A DNA stretch of 64,000 nt from Naumovozyma dairenensis CBS 421 (GCF_000227115.2 NC_016489.1:496001-560000), one strand, 5' to 3'. Positions 32,418 through 43,920 are shown, numbered from the stretch's first letter. Translations and numbers: made by a program. Notes: generated from the letters alone by a model not told the origin.

Positions 32418-33167
32418 ATGGCAAACTACAATATCTTAACTTTCTTTATCTCTTTATTTCTCGTTTTCCAATCCATTGCTACTTTATCGGTTGTTTCGAG
32501 CAATGAAACCATTTCGCCCTATAATAAAACTACGAATCGCATTATGGATTTGCTAGAAATACAATCATGTATGATTTATTTGAATAATGAGGACAAAGAT
32601 GGAAGTATCAATGCAATGGAGTATCAAAAAGCTTTACTAGGTCACATAAATGACACAAGGTCTGGTTTTGAAAAGTTCTATAGTAAGTACCATGACAATC
32701 CTGTAATAATGAGAATTATCAGGCATGTTTTGGATTCTAAAATGGATAAGATAGCTAACCGAATCATGTATGCAAAGCCAGCTAATTTCTTGTATATTTT
32801 GAGAAAATTCTCAACTTTGCTACATGACATAAGAGAAAATGGGCCGGAATCGTATAAGGAGATGATCGTGAGGAATCATAATATTACGAATGAAGATGGA
32901 CCCGATAGAGAACTTGCTCAATGGTTAGTCAACGTGGTAGAGAAGGGAATGAATAAAGACGGTAACATTGCAGCTACCAAAAGATTTACAAAGCATGTTC
33001 AAATACTGAAAGAAACAGCAGCAGTCCTGGGGGTATTTGGTGCGGTGGCTCATGCTTGCGTATTGACAGCAGGTGGTGTATGTGCCGTCTTAATGATTGC
33101 CACCGGTATTGGGATGACATTTTGGGTATTCCATCTAATTCGTGAATTGACTGATCTCTTCGGTTGA
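32418..33167 (+). CDS. Orphan secreted/membrane protein with an EF-hand-like loop
   Basis: A 249-residue protein I cannot assign to a named family. Residues 1-27 form a signal peptide. Four N-glycosylation sequons (N29, N36, N78, N155) support secretory entry. Residues 57-68 read NEDKDGSINAME and fit the EF-hand loop pattern at positions 1, 3, 5, 6, 8 and 12; a weaker copy at 177-188 (GMNKDGNI) lacks the final acidic residue. The C-terminus (about 200-245) is a Gly/Ala/Val-rich hydrophobic stretch of two segments, a possible membrane hairpin. It lies in a gene-poor island between TUP1 and AGA1. Secreted-toxin or adhesin-like roles are conceivable but unsupported. The ATG at 32418 is the only reasonable start. 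Confidence 0.75.
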   Translation: MANYNILTFFISLFLVFQSIATLSVVSSNETISPYNKTTNRIMDLLEIQSCMIYLNNEDKDGSINAMEYQKALLGHINDTRSGFEKFYSKYHDNPVIMRIIRHVLDSKMDKIANRIMYAKPANFLYILRKFSTLLHDIRENGPESYKEMIVRNHNITNEDGPDRELAQWLVNVVEKGMNKDGNIAATKRFTKHVQILKETAAVLGVFGAVAHACVLTAGGVCAVLMIATGIGMTFWVFHLIRELTDLFG

Positions 33168-34800
33168 TGAACGTCGTCTCCTTTTTCTTTTTGTTAGTTT
33201 TATCTAATATATATATATATTCAAGTCATAGATAACCGCATCATGTAGCATTTTTTTTGTAGAAGATTCAACAATAAATAATCTATATTTCTTTCCCCAG
33301 AATACGTCTTGATTAAAGAACTCCACCTGTCTGATAAAGGTATCAATAGACACACATATCGTATCGAATTGATTGCCCTTCCACCTGTCACTTCAATGGC
33401 ATTATTAAATATTGCTGCTGTTAATTGATGTCTTAACCAACTCTTCTGGGATGCAGTTTAATGAAAGGAAGTTTCATCTAATGGCAGAATACCTTACTTT
33501 TAAGTTAATTCGGCTACATGGTTTTTTACTTTCTATGGGAGGTTTAAGAATCAGCAAACATGATTGACAGGGAATCTGTTTGATTACCAATAAATAGGGT
33601 AAGAGTTGACTAATTCTTAGATCTTGGTTGACAATAACATTTCGCCAAGCTACTCTAGGTCCCGAGTACTCCATTAAACGTAACAGAAGAAACGATACCG
33701 AATTCCCATTGGCTGTGGTGAGGCAGCCGATACTATTTCCATTTTATGATAAGCTCATTTATTTTGAACGACTCGTACTTTCTTCTTATCGATGCCATCT
33801 TCAGCAAATTTGTGATTATCAATTTTATGGTTACTTCGATCGTATTGGAAGTTGTACCGCTTGTAAAACACCGTGTACTCTCAATCCTGATAGTGTATGT
33901 GTTTCTTGTTTTCGATCAGCGGGCTTACAGTGACATCGTTGTTCGTAGGCAAATGTCCATTCTACCTTCCGTTATCTTTATAGTATTATCTTTATGTTCG
34001 CTGCAGTTGGGGTAATACTATGGGTTCTTCATGTAATGAGAATCCTTTTCAATTTTGGTATCATCTTCTAGGTCGGATATTAACAATTCTATAATTATTA
34101 TATAGTTTGCATAAATTAAATCTGTAAAATAAAAAATACGTCATTCTTATTTATTTGTTTATTTGTTCAATATTTTGAAAATTTAACACACATATATGGT
34201 CCTCTACACACCCGACTGGAAATTTATCGCCAATCTATTGGAATATTTCATATTTGGAGTTCAGGATTCTATTTGCACGCTTGCATGTATATGCATGGCC
34301 ACTTTGTAGTCTTAAAGGCTACCTATAACTTCCCTCGTTTTTGTACAAAATCAACCATTTAATTCTTGAATGTACTAATACCATACTAACAAAGTGACAA
34401 AAGTTGACGACGCAAAATACCTGACGACATAAATTACCTTTTCGCCTACTTTATTCCACGGCCTTTTAAATTCATTATTACTGTATTATTTTTTAACTAA
34501 CTTGTTTATCTGTGTAAAACTTGAGACGTTTTGTTATATTCCCATTTCAAAATAACAGGGGGAAAAGTTGATAATTGAATCGTAAAAGAGTAACGCAGTC
34601 TATTGAAGTTGGTAAATTATTCCAGACATGTTCCTTTGGTGATACTCTGGTCCTCATCTCTTGTGGGTGAGAGAAATATACAAATTTTGTAAAATGTATG
34701 TAGAAGCATTCTCAATCCACCTCCTTTGGGTTATATAACATCTAAATAGATTCCGTAAGTGTTAAAAGACTCTTCTTCAAATTTCATGGAATTTTATTTA

Positions 34801-35062
34801 TGTTAGATATAAATTACTTCCTATTGATAATCTAGGGTTATCTATGAATACGTTCACGTCTAATATACAGGTAGTTACAGTCATTTATTTTATATAATAG
34901 GCATAGAGGATAATAAAGTCAATATTTGAAGGCCCAAAGATATCTATCATTAATTATAGTAGTTCTTGAAAAGATCCTCAAGCTCGACAGGTCATTCACA
35001 AACGCCGGTGATACGCTTTATTATGATCGTTGTTATACTTGATCCGGGTACAACTACTAGTC
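34801..35062 (+). repeat. Diverged dispersed repeat, copy A (possible solo LTR remnant)
   Basis: Shares an ordered series of similar words with 63650-63934: a CTATTGATA start, GGGTTATCTATGAATACGTTCA, GAGGATAATAA, AGTAGTTCTTGAAAAG, TATGATC and TACAACTACTAG. Overall identity is roughly 60-70 percent by eye, with indels. It starts with TGTT, as Ty LTRs do, but no terminal inverted repeat or target duplication could be confirmed. Confidence 0.6.
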
Positions 35063-35680
35063 AGCTTTTATTCCCCCATTTTTAAATCTATAAAATTCTG
35101 GTATGGCTCAATTCAATTGAATCAACCTCACATTATATTAATCATATATTGGTTGCCTTCGAGCTATTTCGGCCATTGGAGTATATCTAATGTTTAGAGA
35201 AATGAATGCATCAACTTCTATCTCAAATAGCGATGCGGATTACATGGTCTATAGTCTTCGCAGTTTGTACCTTTTTTTTTAAGATATCGAAACAAGTTTT
35301 CATCTTGTTCCAGCGGACAGATTTACAAACTAGATATCTTTTGCTGTGGGAATATCTGGCATTTTTTACTCCCTTATTTTAAGCAAATGAACTTGATAAC
35401 CATCATAAATGCAATAATTGCAATATTTTTGTTAGTTTCATTTTACTTAAAGTCTAGCATGCTTATTGGGAAACATCTGTCAAGTTCCATACCTACAAGA
35501 ATATTAGCACTCAAACCGAATCAGGAAAATTGGCTTCCGTATGGACGTGGTAACGTTACCTAATTCATGTAAAACTCCTTATTTGGATTTTGTGTACTTT
35601 TTATGTACCTACAAACTACTTATTTGAACCTCCCAGTATATGTATCAGTCCTGTGAACTTTAACCCCCAAAAATATATTT

Positions 35681-35687
35681 TGAAACA
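35681..35687 (+). promoter_or_regulatory. Candidate pheromone response element upstream of AGA1
   Basis: TGAAACA, the Ste12 binding site, lies 509 bases before the AGA1 ATG. AGA1 is pheromone-induced in S. cerevisiae through several such sites; only one exact copy was seen here and it is far upstream. Confidence 0.35.
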
Positions 35688-36189
35688 ATTTTCTAACCTA
35701 ATTAGCCTCAAAAGTTTTTCTGATCCGTGTAATTACCTAAACGGGTAATTACATAATGCGACGCCGTCTCAACTTCCTACGTATTTTGTTGACCCAGATC
35801 TGCCTCTCCAATGGTTTCTCAGTGGTTACACAACTCAGATTCCTCCTCGAACAAACATAAATATATACATACTCAGATACCTATGTACACACATAAGCAG
35901 TATAGCAAAACAAAAAAGAAACTTCTCTTTCCCTGCCAACTACGTAAGAAATAGACGCAGGGAAGGAATTGGACAAAGACGATGTATCAGACCAAAACAA
36001 TAATGGAATATTAGTGCATATTTTCAGTCCATTTTTTTCCATTTTTTTGCTTATTATATAAATATGTTAGATTTATTGACATTTATCAAAATTCCCTTCC
36101 ATTCTTTTTGAAGATAACTTGTGGAATTGGAAAGTATGAACCACTGAAAGAAACAATTAAAACACATCAATAATACAAAAGGTAAACAA

Positions 36190-37893
36190 ATGATTGTACC
36201 CATTTCAATATTATTTCCGATCACTCTCCTGTTATCCATCGTTAATGGTCAACAAGCAGATGAATCATCCACTATAACAGGGACAACTTCTGTTCCAAAA
36301 ATTGTAACAACTTCTGACGCTAATGGTCAAGTGGTCACTGTAACTTCATACGATTTATCGACTTTCACCTCTACAGTTTGCCCAACATGTACAGCAAAAA
36401 CACCAACTACAACTATCAAGATCACTTCTAAGTACACTTCCTACGTTTGTCAAACTTGTCACACTACGACAATTCAAGAACCAAGCTCAAGCGCTCCATT
36501 ACCAACAACGACTATCCCAATCACTTCAAAATCCACAGTATATGTTTGTGCTACCTGCGAAACAATCACTCTTTCAACTTCCAGCAGTATACCTACAACA
36601 TCTTCTGTTGTGTCAACCAGCACTACCATCATTTCTTCTATTCCACCCTCTTCTTCACATGTTAGCTCAAGTACTCAATCTCTGTCCTCCTCCGAGCCTC
36701 TCTCTTCCTTATTGCCCTCATCCTCATCTGCATTAATATCCTCAACTTCATCAATTACCTCAAGTATAGATACTACTTCTTCGATCTCATCTTCATCTGT
36801 TTCATCACATCCATCATCCAGCTCTACTATAGTATTGTCTTCCTCTATCCCATCAACTACTGCAAGTGAAACTAGTTTAATTTTGACCTCATCTTCCACT
36901 TCAATTGTCATTTCTAAATCATCTACCTCAGCTTCCACTTCCACTTCAACTGAAACAACAACAAGTTCTACTTCGCCATCATCATCCTTCTCTTCTACAG
37001 TTCCTCCAAACACTGAACTAACCAGTACTTCTTCATCAGCATCCCCATCTTCTAGCGTCCCAATATATTCCTCTTCAACATCTGTTACTTGTTCTGGTAC
37101 CCAGTGTCTATCTACTGAGTTATCATCATCATCATGCACAATCTTATCAAGTTCTATTCGTTACAATACAACCTCTACTCTAAGCAGCTCGACGTCACTT
37201 GTATCTACACCTACTGTTCACATTTCAACGATAACCACGACTGTCCATAACACTACCAGTATCTACACATCTACATGTCCCTTGACTACAGTACACGTTT
37301 CTTCTACAGTTCTTATTTCCATCGAATCCTGTTCTGGTGGTGTATGTACCGAACACACTACCACTCCTTCCACAATCTCCTCATCATCAACAGAGTTAAG
37401 TCAATCTTCTGTGTCTACCATTGTTTCTACAATAACCACAACATCACCAACTCCATCCAAAACTCCACTATCTTCCTCTTGTGAGGGTTTGGGATGTTCT
37501 GTTAAAGCCCAATCAACTACTTCTGAGTGTATCGGTACTACTTGCAAGTTAGCTAGTACGGAACAAACAACTTCAACACCTCCAGTACCTATTGTTACCA
37601 AAACAACTACTTCAGAAACGAGTTCCTCATCTTCATTCTCATCTACCCCAGTAACCACCCCTGCTACAACCATGACCTCTGTCACTTCTACCAGGACTAC
37701 CCCTACTCCTACAATTTCGTCTCCATCTACTTCAGGATTTATCTATCAATCCAGTTCCTCGTCTTCAGTTCCATCTTCATCAGGAACATCGACTGTGCTA
37801 ACCGTAAGTCAATACGAAGGCAATGGGTCCACCCTATCAAGATCCTCTGTATTCAGTATATTTGTCACTTTCTTAATGACATTGATTTTCTGA
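36190..37893 (+). CDS. AGA1: Aga1-like anchorage subunit of a-agglutinin (GPI cell-wall mucin)
   Basis: A 567-residue Ser/Thr-rich wall protein (S. cerevisiae Aga1 has 725). Residues 1-21 are a signal peptide; the C-terminal 15 residues (FSIFVTFLMTLIF) are a GPI-attachment signal. Paired-cysteine modules CPTC, CQTC and CATC occur near residues 70, 95 and 125, and the segment ITSKYTSYVCQTCHTT closely matches Aga1. The pre-anchor TVSQYEGNGS also matches Aga1 (TISQYMGSGS). Aga1 holds the Aga2 adhesion subunit by disulphide bonds in mating a cells. FIG2 is the ohnolog; similarity and position after MVD1 favour AGA1. Confidence 0.88.
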   Translation: MIVPISILFPITLLLSIVNGQQADESSTITGTTSVPKIVTTSDANGQVVTVTSYDLSTFTSTVCPTCTAKTPTTTIKITSKYTSYVCQTCHTTTIQEPSSSAPLPTTTIPITSKSTVYVCATCETITLSTSSSIPTTSSVVSTSTTIISSIPPSSSHVSSSTQSLSSSEPLSSLLPSSSSALISSTSSITSSIDTTSSISSSSVSSHPSSSSTIVLSSSIPSTTASETSLILTSSSTSIVISKSSTSASTSTSTETTTSSTSPSSSFSSTVPPNTELTSTSSSASPSSSVPIYSSSTSVTCSGTQCLSTELSSSSCTILSSSIRYNTTSTLSSSTSLVSTPTVHISTITTTVHNTTSIYTSTCPLTTVHVSSTVLISIESCSGGVCTEHTTTPSTISSSSTELSQSSVSTIVSTITTTSPTPSKTPLSSSCEGLGCSVKAQSTTSECIGTTCKLASTEQTTSTPPVPIVTKTTTSETSSSSSFSSTPVTTPATTMTSVTSTRTTPTPTISSPSTSGFIYQSSSSSSVPSSSGTSTVLTVSQYEGNGSTLSRSSVFSIFVTFLMTLIF

Positions 37894-38915
37894 ATGATAT
37901 GAGAAGTTAAAAAACACACAAACAAAGACGATCAATCAACCAAGTAATAATCTAACCTAATTTCGTTTTCTTTCTCCCAATTTTCTCAACTGTATAGATA
38001 TATACACTTTATAATCTAAGTACATTATAATAATTTAATATCAGAGACTCTACTCATTTTAGTATCAAATATTTTCTTCTTTTTCTTGGTTCCCATATTG
38101 TGTGTAGGTGAACTTATCATGAAATATTATAATAATGATAATATTAACTGTCGCAGGTATATAATTATTATAGTAGTGACCATACTGAACGACAAAGTGC
38201 TGCGGCAGAACCAATATTCTCTTTGGAAAATAAGAAGAAGATATCACCCTTATAGTTTAGTCGAAAGTATTTCCAATTACAACCAAGGAACCCAAAGGGT
38301 CAGTACTCTATTTTTTGTGAGAATCTATTGCTGCTACCCCCCACTCTAGCCATACATAATAAATCGACTAGGTTCATCGATTGACGATCTTGAATAGCCT
38401 GTAATGTGGGCTATATGCTAGCCCAACATCGCAAGATATATTGTTTAATCTCAAAATTGTCAAAGTACTTGAACTTGTCTATTCAATGACAAAGTTAAGA
38501 GATAATGTAATGTACTGTATGTAGCTGCATTGTATAATCAACTATCATCTACATGAATATTCTCGTGATCAGCAATCAATCCTTTATTGCTTAGACTTAT
38601 GTAAAGACGGAGTTATCAACAGTAAGTTTCGAGAAATTAATACAACACGGAAACAGTAAAAATCCTTTATATAACCATAGAAGTATAATTGACAAAACAT
38701 TGCTATCAAAGCTGAAAGGAATCCCACTACCTAACAAACCCTTCACCAGAATATANNNNNNNNNNNNNNNNNNNNATTTTCTATATTGTTGTCATACAGA
38801 CAGGACTCTGCGAAAGCAAACACCAAAGACAACTAATAATATTCAAAAAAACAGACCAATAAAAAACAAGGACAAAAAAATCATCGTCATCATATATACC
38901 TGATCATGGAAACAA
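37894..38915 (+). other. Intergenic AGA1-PET494 with a 20-N gap
   Basis: About 1 kb with the AGA1 terminator and PET494 promoter and an assembly gap at 38756-38775. No supported gene. Confidence 0.6.
38756..38775. other. Assembly gap (20 N)
   Basis: Twenty unknown bases about 140 bases upstream of PET494. Confidence 1.
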
Positions 38916-40577
38916 ATGTACTACCAAGCTCATCATCAGTATCGTCATCATTATCGCCACTATTTTTACGATTATTATTATAAATCGTTGAAAAGAATAT
39001 GGTCAAGACTTTACCATCACCCCACATCAATACGTCGGGCCCCCACAATAAGAACGAATCGAAGTTCCGGAGGATTACTTTTAAATAATGGTAAGATTTT
39101 TAATCCAAATTCATCAGCATCATCAGGATCACCTTATTTTTTCTCGTTGACTGGAAAGACATTATGGAAATATTTCAAGACTCCAGGAAATCTATTATTT
39201 GTAACAACTAATATTGTTGCCTTTATGGGGGTTGTCACTTATAATACAATTATTATGGCTGAACAGGAAAGAGCTATCCAAGAACAAAATTTAATTGAAA
39301 GTTTCAATTATCGGATTAATAACAATAATAATACCACGGGTGATATTATGAAACCAAGAGATGACGGAATAATTGAAGTTTCCCCTGAAGATGAAATTGA
39401 TAAGATTTTATCCAAGAAGAATAAGTCAACAACATTGAGTACGAACGAGAAAGAAGCATTATCAAAAACAAAATCAATTGAAAAAGAAGAAGAAGAAGAT
39501 ACTCCATTGACAACTTATAGTGCTGCTTCAGTTAAGTTAGATAAAAAAGTTCCTTGTAAGGATTATAATTCCGCTGCCATTGAAATGTCTTTGTTCCATA
39601 TGTTTTATGCATACGAACTCTATAAAAATGTCTTGCTTAAAAAGGGCTCTTCATCATCTTCTTCTGCTCCTTCGACGGAAGGTAGATCTGGAAAACCAAC
39701 CTCATGGGAGAAAGAAATCAAATTACTAAAAAAGATGTTTTATAATGTTGAGAGTACTGAAACTAGCGAGAATACAGAAAGGAAAGCGAAAAGGTTATCT
39801 CCAATTATCGGATTGTTTTATCCATTATGGCGAAAAGAGTTCCAAGATATTGTCACTGATTTTGATAAATTACAATATTTTGCTTTACCAAATTGGGAAA
39901 ACTATTCTAAAGATCTAAGAAGAATTTGTTACCTTTTACACGATTCCAAAGAATCCATTACAAAACTTGATACTTTCCATGATTTTTATAATCAAGTTTA
40001 TTCCTTTGATATTAAGAAATTATTAAGTTTCTGGATTTATGATAATTACAAATTATTAAAATCGAGAAATGTTACATCTAATTATAATGAATCCTTTTAT
40101 CAAACCTTACTGAAAGATAATAACTCAGATCCATATACTTTTATCAAATATTCTTCAATTATATTAAACCCAGAAAATCCACGTAAAGATTTATTTTTCC
40201 CAAAAAGGTCCATTGCCTTAACAGATGGTCATCGTCATAATAATAACAATAAAACCGTTTCTGTCCCTACGATATCATTAGAAACATTCAAAACTGTATT
40301 AAAAGGATTTATATCGTTATCAAAGAAAGAAGATAAAAAATATTCACAACCAGTGACCGCTTTATTGAAGATTTTGAAGACAAATTGTATACTTGATAAT
40401 TCAAAATCTGGGACAAAAGTTAGAATCTTACTACCGACAAACGAACAACAAGGGATGGAACAACGAGCGACAATGATGCTAGATCGTTCAGAAGAAAATG
40501 AAAAATGTTATCGTATCTTAAGTAAAGATGAAGAACTTGTACGAGCGCTGGATGATCTTTCCAAATGGATTCCATGA
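38916..40577 (+). CDS. PET494: Mitochondrial COX3 translational activator Pet494
   Basis: A 553-residue protein (S. cerevisiae Pet494 has 489). The basic, Tyr/His/Arg-rich N-terminus is a plausible mitochondrial presequence. The segment LWKYFKTPGNLLFVTTNIVAFMGVVTYNTI near residues 88-117 contains the single membrane helix and matches S. cerevisiae Pet494 well; elsewhere the family evolves fast. With Pet54 and Pet122 it activates translation of COX3 mRNA at the inner membrane. It follows AGA1 as in S. cerevisiae (YNR045W). Confidence 0.9.
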   Translation: MYYQAHHQYRHHYRHYFYDYYYKSLKRIWSRLYHHPTSIRRAPTIRTNRSSGGLLLNNGKIFNPNSSASSGSPYFFSLTGKTLWKYFKTPGNLLFVTTNIVAFMGVVTYNTIIMAEQERAIQEQNLIESFNYRINNNNNTTGDIMKPRDDGIIEVSPEDEIDKILSKKNKSTTLSTNEKEALSKTKSIEKEEEEDTPLTTYSAASVKLDKKVPCKDYNSAAIEMSLFHMFYAYELYKNVLLKKGSSSSSSAPSTEGRSGKPTSWEKEIKLLKKMFYNVESTETSENTERKAKRLSPIIGLFYPLWRKEFQDIVTDFDKLQYFALPNWENYSKDLRRICYLLHDSKESITKLDTFHDFYNQVYSFDIKKLLSFWIYDNYKLLKSRNVTSNYNESFYQTLLKDNNSDPYTFIKYSSIILNPENPRKDLFFPKRSIALTDGHRHNNNNKTVSVPTISLETFKTVLKGFISLSKKEDKKYSQPVTALLKILKTNCILDNSKSGTKVRILLPTNEQQGMEQRATMMLDRSEENEKCYRILSKDEELVRALDDLSKWIP

Positions 40578-41259
40578 ATTAGATAAGCACCGAACGAGGA
40601 ATGAATAACGAATGTTGAAGAACAATTTATGTATATTCTCAAAATTTAAATACCTGCACATAAACCAATTTTTATTTTATAAGCAACGATAATATCACGA
40701 CGTACTCTCATGTACTTTGATTTATATTCTGACACCTAGAGTTCTTATAAAAGTAATGTATGCTTTTACCATGTGTCATTATTTGGAATCATGTAGCATC
40801 AAACGCTCTCAATTAATTAATTATGGCATGCACGTGGGAGCAATTCCCTTCTCTCTGGGTCTTGTTTGACAACTCTGATGTAATTAATTATGGTACAGAA
40901 TATTATATTCTTAAATATATATATCGCTTACGCTACGAACAGCTCCGAAATCCTTTTGCAGGAATAATAATAATTCAAAATATTACTTGAAGGAGGAACA
41001 GCTTTGGTAAATTGAACAAGACAGCTATAAGTAACAGTTCAGCCAGATACTTCATAGCATTCGGAAAAACCACGGACATTTCATTCTTATTCTAAATTTT
41101 ATTTGGAGATCCCCAATCCTATATCCACATTACATTAATACACAAGGGGAGAACTTATCGAACGGATATACCAAGGTGGCTTAGAACAACATCCCAAGAT
41201 AAACTAGATATAGACCATATAGATATCAATACATCGCATAAGCACACCCAGGAAACAGA
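40578..41259 (+). other. Intergenic PET494-FPK1, site of the missing TRM112
   Basis: About 680 bases. TRM112 lies here in S. cerevisiae (YNR046W), but no zinc-finger TRM112 frame is present on either strand. Contains TAATTAAT palindromes at about 40813-40823 and 40881-40890. Confidence 0.6.
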
Positions 41260-43920
41260 ATGAGCAGCCAACATTTAGGACAGCCCAAACAAATACATGA
41301 AAGAAACAGATCAACTTCATTCTCTAAACTTTTAAGCAGTAAACCGTGGCGGAAGATTTCAAATACAAATAATACTGCCGATTACAGTACGAACCATACT
41401 CCTAATACAAGTAATGATAACACTACAACGTCTTCATCAAATAATAGCAGCCATTTGAATCTATATCCTTCAAGAATACAACAACAGCAAGATGAAGATG
41501 AAACAGCCGTAAGGTCAAGATCACCAAGTTACGGTAATGTATCCAGATTGTCTAAATTTAAAAGTATTTTCTATAATACTACTACTGCAACCACTATTAC
41601 TACTACGACGACGACTACCGTATCATCGGCAAATTCTAATAAGACAAGATATATGTCACCCATGACCCCTGTAAATTTTGAAGGTAACCATATATCAAAC
41701 AATAGACAAGAAATGGAACAAGAAGAGTCTTTTGAAGAGCAGTTATTTCCTGAATCACCAAAATTGGCACATTTGGCAAATCATTTCTTAGATCAATCAG
41801 AACTGGCTAATGGTCCACTACCCAAAAATGATAAATTTATTTCTGCACATACCTCTACAAGGAATAGTCACGAAAACAACTTAAAGCAAAATCGTAGGAG
41901 GTCACCTTCAACTCCAATAATGCCTAGTCATTTGATCTCCTCTTCTCCTTCCTCATCACATAATTCAAGAACGAATGAACCAATGGTCCATGAAAATCTT
42001 CGTCTTACCAAACCAAATGCAAATACGATACGGATTATAAACAATTTGAGTAATATTTCTTTAAACAATATAAAAGAAAACGAAGAAATGGGAAACCTGA
42101 CTGATCCTTCAAGAAATCATGGTTTTCATAAAGATACCGATAATGATTCGTTTATTTCTGCTTCAGAACGTCTTGAAATTCCAGCTTCACCCTTTAGGAA
42201 TGGATCAATGACAAAATCTACAAATAATGCTAACGACGATATTAATGAATCAACAGATCCGCAACCATTCCCGTCAATCATTCTCAAAACTGAGGATAAT
42301 GATGAAGTTGAAGATGAACAAGGAGATACTACGACACCAACACCATTACCTCCCCCTTTTTCCTGTTCTCCAAGACCTCAAGGGATAAAGGGCAAGAAAC
42401 GACAATCAACAATCAGAAGAACGACGTCTGAAATGGATACAATTCCAACATTTCCGCAATCGGCAAGCGCATCATCATCATCATCGCAACAAAACAGCTT
42501 CACAGCAAACATTAAGACAAAAACGAATAGAAGTACAAGTAATTTATTTGTCCCACCTCCAAGGATAAACCACCCTGAAGTGGAACATGAAGAAGGAAAC
42601 ATCGATACTGGACCTAAGAGGTCACACCGGTTAAGAACCAAATCCTTCAGTAATAAATTCAAAGATATAACAGTAAGTCCTCAATCTTTCGAGAAGATAA
42701 AATTATTAGGAAGAGGTGATGTCGGCAAAGTTTACCTAGTGAAGGAAAAGAATACCAACAGATTATACGCGTTAAAGATTTTCTCCAAAGCTGAAATGAT
42801 TAAAAGAAAGAAAATAAAAAGAGTTCTTGCGGAACAAGAAATTTTAGCCACCAGTAATCATCCTTTCATTGTAACATTATATCATTCTTTCCAAACTGAA
42901 GATTATGTTTATTTTTGTATGGAATATTGTATGGGAGGTGAATTCTTTAGAGCCTTACAAACTAGGAAGACTAAATGTATTTGTGAAGAAGATGCAAAAT
43001 TTTATGCAAGTGAAGTCACTGCCGCGTTGGAGTATCTGCATCTCTTGGGGTTCATTTATAGAGATTTAAAACCTGAGAATATCTTATTGCATAAATCGGG
43101 TCATATTATGCTTTCTGATTTTGATTTATCTGTTCAAGCTAAGGATGCCAAAATACCGGTCATGAAGGGAATGGATGAGTCTACAATTATAGACACAAAG
43201 ATCGTTTCCGATGGATTTAGAACTAATTCATTTGTTGGTACAGAAGAATATATTGCACCAGAAGTTATTAGAGGTAATGGACATACTGCCGCAGTAGATT
43301 GGTGGACATTGGGTATATTAATCTATGAGATGTTATTTGGTATGACGCCATTTAAGGGATCTAACTCTAATGAAACGTTTTCAAATATTTTGAAAAATGA
43401 TGTTAGTTTCCCCAATAATAATGATATTTCAAGGAATTGTAAAGATTTAATTAAGAAATTACTTTGTAAAAATGAAAACAAAAGGTTGGGTTCCAAGTTA
43501 GGGGCTGCAGATATTAAGAGACATCCATTTTTCAGGAAAGTTCAATGGTCATTTTTAAGGAATCAGGAACCTCCATTGATACCAATGTTATCAGCGAATG
43601 GTTGTGATTTTACAAAATTATCCTCTAATAAAAAGAATAAGAATAAGGTCAAAGATAACAAAAAAAATGAGACTAATTCGAAGGGACTTGATATCGATCC
43701 ACTAGAAGAGCAAGAGCGATCGATGTTTTTAGAGAAAGTCGAATGTGACGACGAAGTCTCAGAAGAAGATCCCTTCCATGATTTCAATTCAATGAGCCTG
43801 ATGAAACAAGATAACAATTCATTGATTTATGTGGATAGCGATTCATATGGTAAAGTATCGTATACTCCTAATAAGACGAGGTCAAGAAGTAATAGTCATC
43901 GTACATTCTTCAAGAGATAA
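41260..43920 (+). CDS. FPK1: Flippase-regulating AGC protein kinase Fpk1
   Basis: An 886-residue kinase (S. cerevisiae Fpk1 has 893). The first 450 residues are Ser/Asn/Thr-rich and disordered. Kinase domain from about 475: GRGDVGKV glycine loop near 483, AxK lysine in YALKIF near 504, YRDLKPEN near 600, DFD instead of DFG near 620 (typical of the Fpk1/Kin82/Nrc2 group), GTEEYIAPE near 659, and the AGC tail segment after HPFF. Fpk1 phosphorylates and activates the Dnf1/Dnf2 lipid flippases, partners of the Cdc50-family protein encoded next door. KIN82 is the ohnolog; position between PET494 and CRF1 favours FPK1. Confidence 0.93.
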   Translation: MSSQHLGQPKQIHERNRSTSFSKLLSSKPWRKISNTNNTADYSTNHTPNTSNDNTTTSSSNNSSHLNLYPSRIQQQQDEDETAVRSRSPSYGNVSRLSKFKSIFYNTTTATTITTTTTTTVSSANSNKTRYMSPMTPVNFEGNHISNNRQEMEQEESFEEQLFPESPKLAHLANHFLDQSELANGPLPKNDKFISAHTSTRNSHENNLKQNRRRSPSTPIMPSHLISSSPSSSHNSRTNEPMVHENLRLTKPNANTIRIINNLSNISLNNIKENEEMGNLTDPSRNHGFHKDTDNDSFISASERLEIPASPFRNGSMTKSTNNANDDINESTDPQPFPSIILKTEDNDEVEDEQGDTTTPTPLPPPFSCSPRPQGIKGKKRQSTIRRTTSEMDTIPTFPQSASASSSSSQQNSFTANIKTKTNRSTSNLFVPPPRINHPEVEHEEGNIDTGPKRSHRLRTKSFSNKFKDITVSPQSFEKIKLLGRGDVGKVYLVKEKNTNRLYALKIFSKAEMIKRKKIKRVLAEQEILATSNHPFIVTLYHSFQTEDYVYFCMEYCMGGEFFRALQTRKTKCICEEDAKFYASEVTAALEYLHLLGFIYRDLKPENILLHKSGHIMLSDFDLSVQAKDAKIPVMKGMDESTIIDTKIVSDGFRTNSFVGTEEYIAPEVIRGNGHTAAVDWWTLGILIYEMLFGMTPFKGSNSNETFSNILKNDVSFPNNNDISRNCKDLIKKLLCKNENKRLGSKLGAADIKRHPFFRKVQWSFLRNQEPPLIPMLSANGCDFTKLSSNKKNKNKVKDNKKNETNSKGLDIDPLEEQERSMFLEKVECDDEVSEEDPFHDFNSMSLMKQDNNSLIYVDSDSYGKVSYTPNKTRSRSNSHRTFFKR

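Larger units (their letters stand above)
33168..36189. other. 3-kb gene-poor region between the orphan gene and AGA1
   Basis: The longest stretch without a supported gene. Open frames at about 33474-34015 (66 to 101 codons) overlap on both strands with no family resemblance and could be debris of a decayed gene. From about 34801 to 35062 lies a copy of a repeat also found near the right edge. The last 500 bases hold the AGA1 promoter. Confidence 0.6.

Noticed and set aside
36675..37139. 154-codon acidic antisense frame in AGA1
   Set aside because: Mirror of Ser/Thr codons (TCA/TCT) in the mucin region; no initiation context or family.
40828..40955. CACGTG followed about 110 bases later by CTCCGAAA, resembling a point centromere
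   Set aside because: The interval is not AT-rich enough for CDEII and the CDEIII match is only the core; it lies in the FPK1 promoter.
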